Assembly: GCF_009653635.1 (NCBI RefSeq)
Contig: NZ_PPFD01000002.1
Location: 744,001-808,000, forward strand
DNA: 64,000 nucleotides
Origin: Endozoicomonas sp. OPT23
GTDB taxonomy: Bacteria; Pseudomonadota; Gammaproteobacteria; Pseudomonadales; Endozoicomonadaceae
Direction: 5' to 3'
Part shown: one piece after another, positions 60,592 through 64,000 of the stretch
How the letters are laid out: each line of letters starts with the position of its first letter
How positions within the stretch are numbered: the stretch's first letter is position 1
Notes under the pieces: model-generated
Databases searched by the model: none
What the model was told of the DNA's origin: nothing
Seen by the model: only the letters and a program-made list of their open reading frames with translations
Translations under genes and position numbers: made by a program

Positions 60592-62118
60592 ATGCTGGAA
60601 AATATACTTAATGGATTCTCAGCGATTTTTGCCATAGGCCCGATTCTTGGCATTATTGCCGGTGTCATTGTTGGCATTACTTTCGGAGCTATTCCGGGCA
60701 TTTCCGCCATTATGGCGATCGCAATTATTTTGCCGCTGACGTTTTACGTTGATCCTATTATTGGCATTACCATGCTGCTGGCAGTGTATAAGTCAGGTAT
60801 CTATGGTGGCTCTATCTCAGCCATTCTGATTAATACGCCAGGGGCTGCGGCATCATTCCTGACAGCCAAAGATGGCCATGCCCTGACTAAAGCAGGTAAG
60901 TCCGGGAAGGCTCTGGACATCTCTCTGTTCTCTTCTGTTTCCGGAGAAATGCTGGCGACACTGGTACTGATTCTTGTAGCGGCACCGATTTCGGCTATTT
61001 CTCTGCAAGCCGGGCCAATAGAGAAAGTTTTCGTACTGCTGTTTGCCTTTACTGTGATCGCAACCATGGCCGGTGGTTCTATTTCCAGAGGACTTCTGTC
61101 CTGCACCCTGGGCATGATGTTCGCCATGGTGGGTCTTTCTACTATTACCGGCGCTTCACGGTTTACATTTGGTGTTACTGAGTTGATGTCCGGCTTTACT
61201 TTCACACCTATGTTGATTGGTGTGCTGGTAATGCCGGAAGTGTTGAATGTTATTCGGCGACGAAAGCAGACCCAGGGAAGTATGACCATAACCCGGTCGA
61301 GTAATCCGGCGGATAATCGTATCAGCCTGAAAGAGTTCAAAGCGGTTATTGGCACGATTCTCAAATCCAGCGGTATTGGTACCTTTATTGGGGCTTTGCC
61401 GGGGTTGGGTTCCAGTACCGCAGCCTTTATGGCTTATGGTGAAGCCAGACGGGTTTCGAAGAAACCGGATGAATATGGCAAGGGCTCGGTAGAAGGTATC
61501 GCTGCTGCTGAATCTGCCAACAACGCCGTATGCGGCTCCAGTCTGATACCCATGCTGACACTCAGCATTCCCGGTGATGACGTTGCTGCACTGCTGATGG
61601 GTGCATTCCTGATTCATGGTCTGACACCGGGCCCGATGATCTTCTTTGAACACACGGAAACCATCTATGCGATCTTTGCAGGCTTTCTGATTACAGACCT
61701 GTTCCTGCTGGCTATTGCTAAATCAGGATTCCGGTTCTTTGTGAAACTGGCATCACTGAGTCGTTATTACATTTTCCCTTGTGTGACCATCTTTGCCTTT
61801 ACCGGTGCATTTACCGCTGGCCAGAATATGAACGACATTCTTATTCTGATCTGCTTCACCGTATTGGGTTATGGCATGCGTCTGGTGGGGCTGAATCCGG
61901 CGATATTTATTATCGGCTTTATTCTCACGCCTTATCTGGAACAGAACCTTGATCAGGCCATTGCGATTGTAGGCACAGACTACCATCTGTTCTTTGCCTC
62001 ACCGTTTGCCTGGGTATTTATTCTGCTTTCTGTGTTCTTTGTTTCTTCCAATATCTGGATGAAACGACGCAGGCAGCAACCACAGTCACCATCATCCCTT
62101 CAGGAGGCTAAAACATAA
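60592..62118 (+). CDS. tctA: Tripartite tricarboxylate transporter, large permease subunit (TctA family)
   Basis: The 508-residue inner-membrane protein has about 12 helices and the TctA hallmarks GITFGAIPGISAIMAIAIILPLTF near residues 27-50, YGGSISAILINTPGAAAS near 70, GIGTFIGALPGLGSSTAAFMAYGEARR near 260-286 and GVIEGIAAAESANNAV-type residues in EGIAAAESANNAVCGSSLIPML near 301-322. With TctB and the binding protein it would import a carboxylate, driven by an ion gradient. AAGAGGTGA precedes the ATG. Confidence 0.93.
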   Translation: MLENILNGFSAIFAIGPILGIIAGVIVGITFGAIPGISAIMAIAIILPLTFYVDPIIGITMLLAVYKSGIYGGSISAILINTPGAAASFLTAKDGHALTKAGKSGKALDISLFSSVSGEMLATLVLILVAAPISAISLQAGPIEKVFVLLFAFTVIATMAGGSISRGLLSCTLGMMFAMVGLSTITGASRFTFGVTELMSGFTFTPMLIGVLVMPEVLNVIRRRKQTQGSMTITRSSNPADNRISLKEFKAVIGTILKSSGIGTFIGALPGLGSSTAAFMAYGEARRVSKKPDEYGKGSVEGIAAAESANNAVCGSSLIPMLTLSIPGDDVAALLMGAFLIHGLTPGPMIFFEHTETIYAIFAGFLITDLFLLAIAKSGFRFFVKLASLSRYYIFPCVTIFAFTGAFTAGQNMNDILILICFTVLGYGMRLVGLNPAIFIIGFILTPYLEQNLDQAIAIVGTDYHLFFASPFAWVFILLSVFFVSSNIWMKRRRQQPQSPSSLQEAKT

Positions 62119-62221
62119 CCTGAATGCACATTAAACCTGCGCAGTGACGCTGTCTGATTCAGGCAGCTTCTGCAGAACGCCTAACCATAACCACAACAAT
62201 AAAAACACACTTTGGAATTTG

Positions 62222-63166
62222 ATGATGAAAACACTGAAAACAACCTTAACTGCTATTGCTGCAACTCTGTCTCTCACCATGGCTGCAGGCTCCGCACTGG
62301 CGGCATACCCGGAAAAGCCAATCAAGGTGATCGTTCCTTACGGTGCCGGTGGTGATTCCGACCTGACCACCCGCATCTGGGCAGATGCTGTTGAAGATGA
62401 ACTGGGCGTACCTGTTGTTGTAATCAACAAACCGGGCGGTGGCGGTATTGTCGGTACCGCTTTTGTAGCCAACTCAAGAAAAGACGGTTACACCCTGATC
62501 AATGCTGGTCTGGGTAATATGCTGGTGTCGCCTAACTTCAGCAAGACACCTTATCAGTTTGACAGCTTTACCCCTGTCGTAAAAATGACCTCTGTGCCTC
62601 TGGCTGTGGTTGTTGCAAAGGACAGCCCGTACAAGACCTTTGATGATTTTATTGCTGGCGCTAAAAGTCAGAAGGTGACTTTAGGCACCTGGGGCGCTTC
62701 TTCTTCCGGTGCAATCCTGGCCGGTATTATTGCTGACCAGGCGGGTTATCAGCCAAAGTATGTTCACGCGAACAGCGGTTCTACTTCCATGGTTTCTGTG
62801 GTTGGCGGACATATCGATTCTGCGGTTTCATTTCCGCCAATCTTTGGCCCGCACGTAAAGGCTGATCGTGCCCGTGTTCTGGTTATGAACAAGGAACTGG
62901 ATGCTTACAAGAATACCCCGACCTTCGCTGACTATGGCATTAAGGGTAGCTTTGAAGGCTGGTCCGGAATCTTTGCACCAAAGGGTGTTCCTCTGGAAGT
63001 GGTTGAGAAACTGACTGCAGCTACTGACAAGGTGATGAAAGATCCGAAAGTCATCAAGAAGTTTCAGAACATGGGCGCTACGATTGATTACCGTTTCGGT
63101 GAAGATTGGGTAGCGGATATGGAAGTGACCTACGGTGTGATGCAGGCAGCAGCTGCTAAAAAGTAA
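62222..63166 (+). CDS. tctC: Tripartite tricarboxylate transporter, substrate-binding protein (Bug/TctC family)
   Basis: The periplasmic binding protein (314 residues from 62222) has a signal peptide ending SALA near residue 26, then the Bug-family opening AAYPEKPIKVIVPYGAGGDSD. VVVINKPGGGGIVGTAFVANS follows, then TLGTWGASSSGAILAGIIADQAG and GWSGIFAPKGVPLEVVEKL. Two ATGs at 62222 and 62225 are both possible. The frame extends to 62144, but the extra residues do not resemble a signal peptide. Placed last, after the membrane subunits, it reverses the common tctCBA order. The ligand is unknown. Confidence 0.9.
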   Translation: MMKTLKTTLTAIAATLSLTMAAGSALAAYPEKPIKVIVPYGAGGDSDLTTRIWADAVEDELGVPVVVINKPGGGGIVGTAFVANSRKDGYTLINAGLGNMLVSPNFSKTPYQFDSFTPVVKMTSVPLAVVVAKDSPYKTFDDFIAGAKSQKVTLGTWGASSSGAILAGIIADQAGYQPKYVHANSGSTSMVSVVGGHIDSAVSFPPIFGPHVKADRARVLVMNKELDAYKNTPTFADYGIKGSFEGWSGIFAPKGVPLEVVEKLTAATDKVMKDPKVIKKFQNMGATIDYRFGEDWVADMEVTYGVMQAAAAKK

Positions 63167-63192
63167 TTTCTAAAAGACTGTAGCCTTGCAGT

Positions 63193-63225
63193 GAAAGCCC
63201 CTTGATTCAGGGGCTTTCGTTTCTC
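63193..63225 (+). terminator. Terminator after the tct genes
   Basis: GAAAGCCCC (63193-63201) pairs exactly with GGGGCTTTC (63210-63218), followed by GTTTCTC. The U tract is short. It also faces the convergent VF530-like gene. Confidence 0.75.
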
Positions 63226-63456
63226 TCAGTAAAAAGTATCAATAAAAAGCTCTTCAACCTTCTTTCTGGCCCAATCGGTTTTACGCAAAAACTTGAGGCT
63301 GGATTTAATGGAAGGATCGCTGTTAAAGCAGCGAATGTTGATTCTCTCCCCCAGCTCCCTCCAGCCATAATGTTCCACCAGTTGAGTGACTACCTTCTCA
63401 AGGGTAATTCCGTGCAAAGGATTATTGGGCTGTGCCTGAACCTGGTTGTCGCTCAT
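63226..63456 (-). CDS. VF530 family DNA-binding protein
   Basis: The 76-residue protein begins [23 protein letters not shown] and matches the small VF530 family. The segment [57 protein letters not shown] is the whole conserved domain, an all-helical fold reported to bind DNA. A longer frame to 63555 would add 33 residues before the conserved start and overlap the divergent gene; the ATG at 63456 is therefore preferred. Its cellular role is not known. Confidence 0.86.
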   Translation of the reverse strand: MSDNQVQAQPNNPLHGITLEKVVTQLVEHYGWRELGERINIRCFNSDPSIKSSLKFLRKTDWARKKVEELFIDTFY

Positions 63457-63553
63457 AAAGTTCTCGTTAATAAAAGTCTGGTTGATAAAGTTTGAGTGTT
63501 GCGGCAAGTTTGCTAGTGTATTTTTTTCGATTGCTAACACAAGGAAAATCCCC

Positions 63554-64000
63554 ATGCGTTGCCATGAAGTTGATTATGAAATTCGCGGTCACGATATGCA
63601 GCTGGTGGAAGTGGAACTCGACCCGGGCGAAACGGTTGTAGCCGAAGCAGGTGCCATGACCTTTATGGAAGAAGGTATAAATTTTGAAACCCGTATGGGG
63701 GACGGTTCCGAGCCTGATCAGGGCATTATGGGCAAGCTGTTTTCTGTGGGCAAACGTATGCTGACCGGTGAGTCGGTGTTTACTACTCATTTTTCTAATG
63801 AAGGCTCAGGTAAAAGCAGGGTTGCTTTCTCCGCACCTTATCCCGGTTCAATCGTTCCTCTGGATATGTCCAAACTGGGTGAAAAGGTTGTTTGCCAGAA
63901 AGACAGTTTTCTCTGTGCCGCTCTGGGTACAAAAATAAGCATTACCTTTACCCGCAAGCTGGGTGCAGGCTTCTTTGGCGGCGAAGGTTTTATTCTTCAG
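63554..64000 (+). CDS. TIGR00266/AIM24 family protein (partial, runs off the window)
   Basis: The 149 codons present begin [42 protein letters not shown] and continue through [20 protein letters not shown] and [32 protein letters not shown], the typical AIM24/TIGR00266 sequence. The frame is open to the window edge, ending in the GGEGFILQ segment, so about 100 or more residues remain outside. Function is unknown; relatives are beta-helix-like proteins. An AAGGAAAA ribosome-binding sequence precedes the ATG, and the gene is divergent from the VF530-like gene. Confidence 0.86.
   Translation, partial: MRCHEVDYEIRGHDMQLVEVELDPGETVVAEAGAMTFMEEGINFETRMGDGSEPDQGIMGKLFSVGKRMLTGESVFTTHFSNEGSGKSRVAFSAPYPGSIVPLDMSKLGEKVVCQKDSFLCAALGTKISITFTRKLGAGFFGGEGFILQ

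Noticed and set aside
1-64000. CRISPR array, tRNA or rRNA genes, transposase or prophage genes
   Set aside because: I looked for regular spacer arrays, cloverleaf-like sequences and typical transposase or integrase motifs and found none; tRNAs cannot be excluded fully without a covariance search.

Overview
The window reads as chromosomal DNA of a Gram-negative gammaproteobacterium. The c-type cytochrome maturation genes are system I (ccmABCDEFGHI). The flagellar regulators are of the Pseudomonas/Oceanospirillales FleQ-FleN-FliA type. HrpA, TrpR, Mtr, YtfJ, AvtA and a NapFDABC nitrate reductase all look gammaproteobacterial. Mixed in are proteins with eukaryote-associated domains (ankyrin repeats, an OTU-like cysteine protease, a CotH-type kinase). 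An animal-associated marine member of the Oceanospirillales, such as an Endozoicomonas relative, is my best guess; this is inference from gene content, not a database match. I found no rRNA, tRNA, CRISPR array, transposase or phage gene.

Layout. 0-8.5 kb: argF, an exported ankyrin protein, avtA, a BMP-type binding protein, a NagA-like deacetylase that carries a signal peptide, ytfJ and a small exported protein. 8.7-14.5 kb: a trpR-mtr pair, an SDR oxidoreductase, a three-gene polar amino acid ABC transporter and a YkgJ-type Cys-cluster protein. 14.5-18 kb: a lipase/MaoC-hydratase pair divergent from fadD. 18-24.3 kb: an exported zinc-ribbon protein, hrpA, a small acidic protein and a collapsed porin gene. 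24.5-29.2 kb: fleQ, then flhG(fleN)-fliA behind a sigma-54-type promoter, with no structural flagellar or chemotaxis gene nearby, and a rhodanese-fold protein without its cysteine. 29.3-36.8 kb: napFDABC plus a 42-residue membrane protein, divergent from a NarX/NarL-type nitrate two-component system, with NarL-like and FNR-like sites between them. 36.9-45.2 kb: four large poorly characterised proteins, mostly exported and membrane-tethered. 45.5-52.8 kb: ccmABCDEFGHI. 53-56 kb: a papain-like candidate, two small proteins and Spo0M. 56.3-63.2 kb: a VOC protein, a LysR regulator, a RarD/EamA transporter, an ornithine cyclodeaminase-family enzyme and a TctB-TctA-TctC transporter. The right end holds a VF530-like protein and the start of a TIGR00266/AIM24 protein.

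How the parts fit. NarX/NarL would sense nitrate and act on the nap promoter. NapC, NapB and the Ccm system then form one respiratory module, because Ccm is needed to attach haem to NapB and NapC. FleQ, an RpoN activator, probably drives flhG-fliA from the promoter at 26727-26742. The 36.9-45.2 kb block, with the ankyrin, zinc-ribbon and papain-like proteins elsewhere, forms a scattered set of surface or host-interaction candidates and is the least explained material here.
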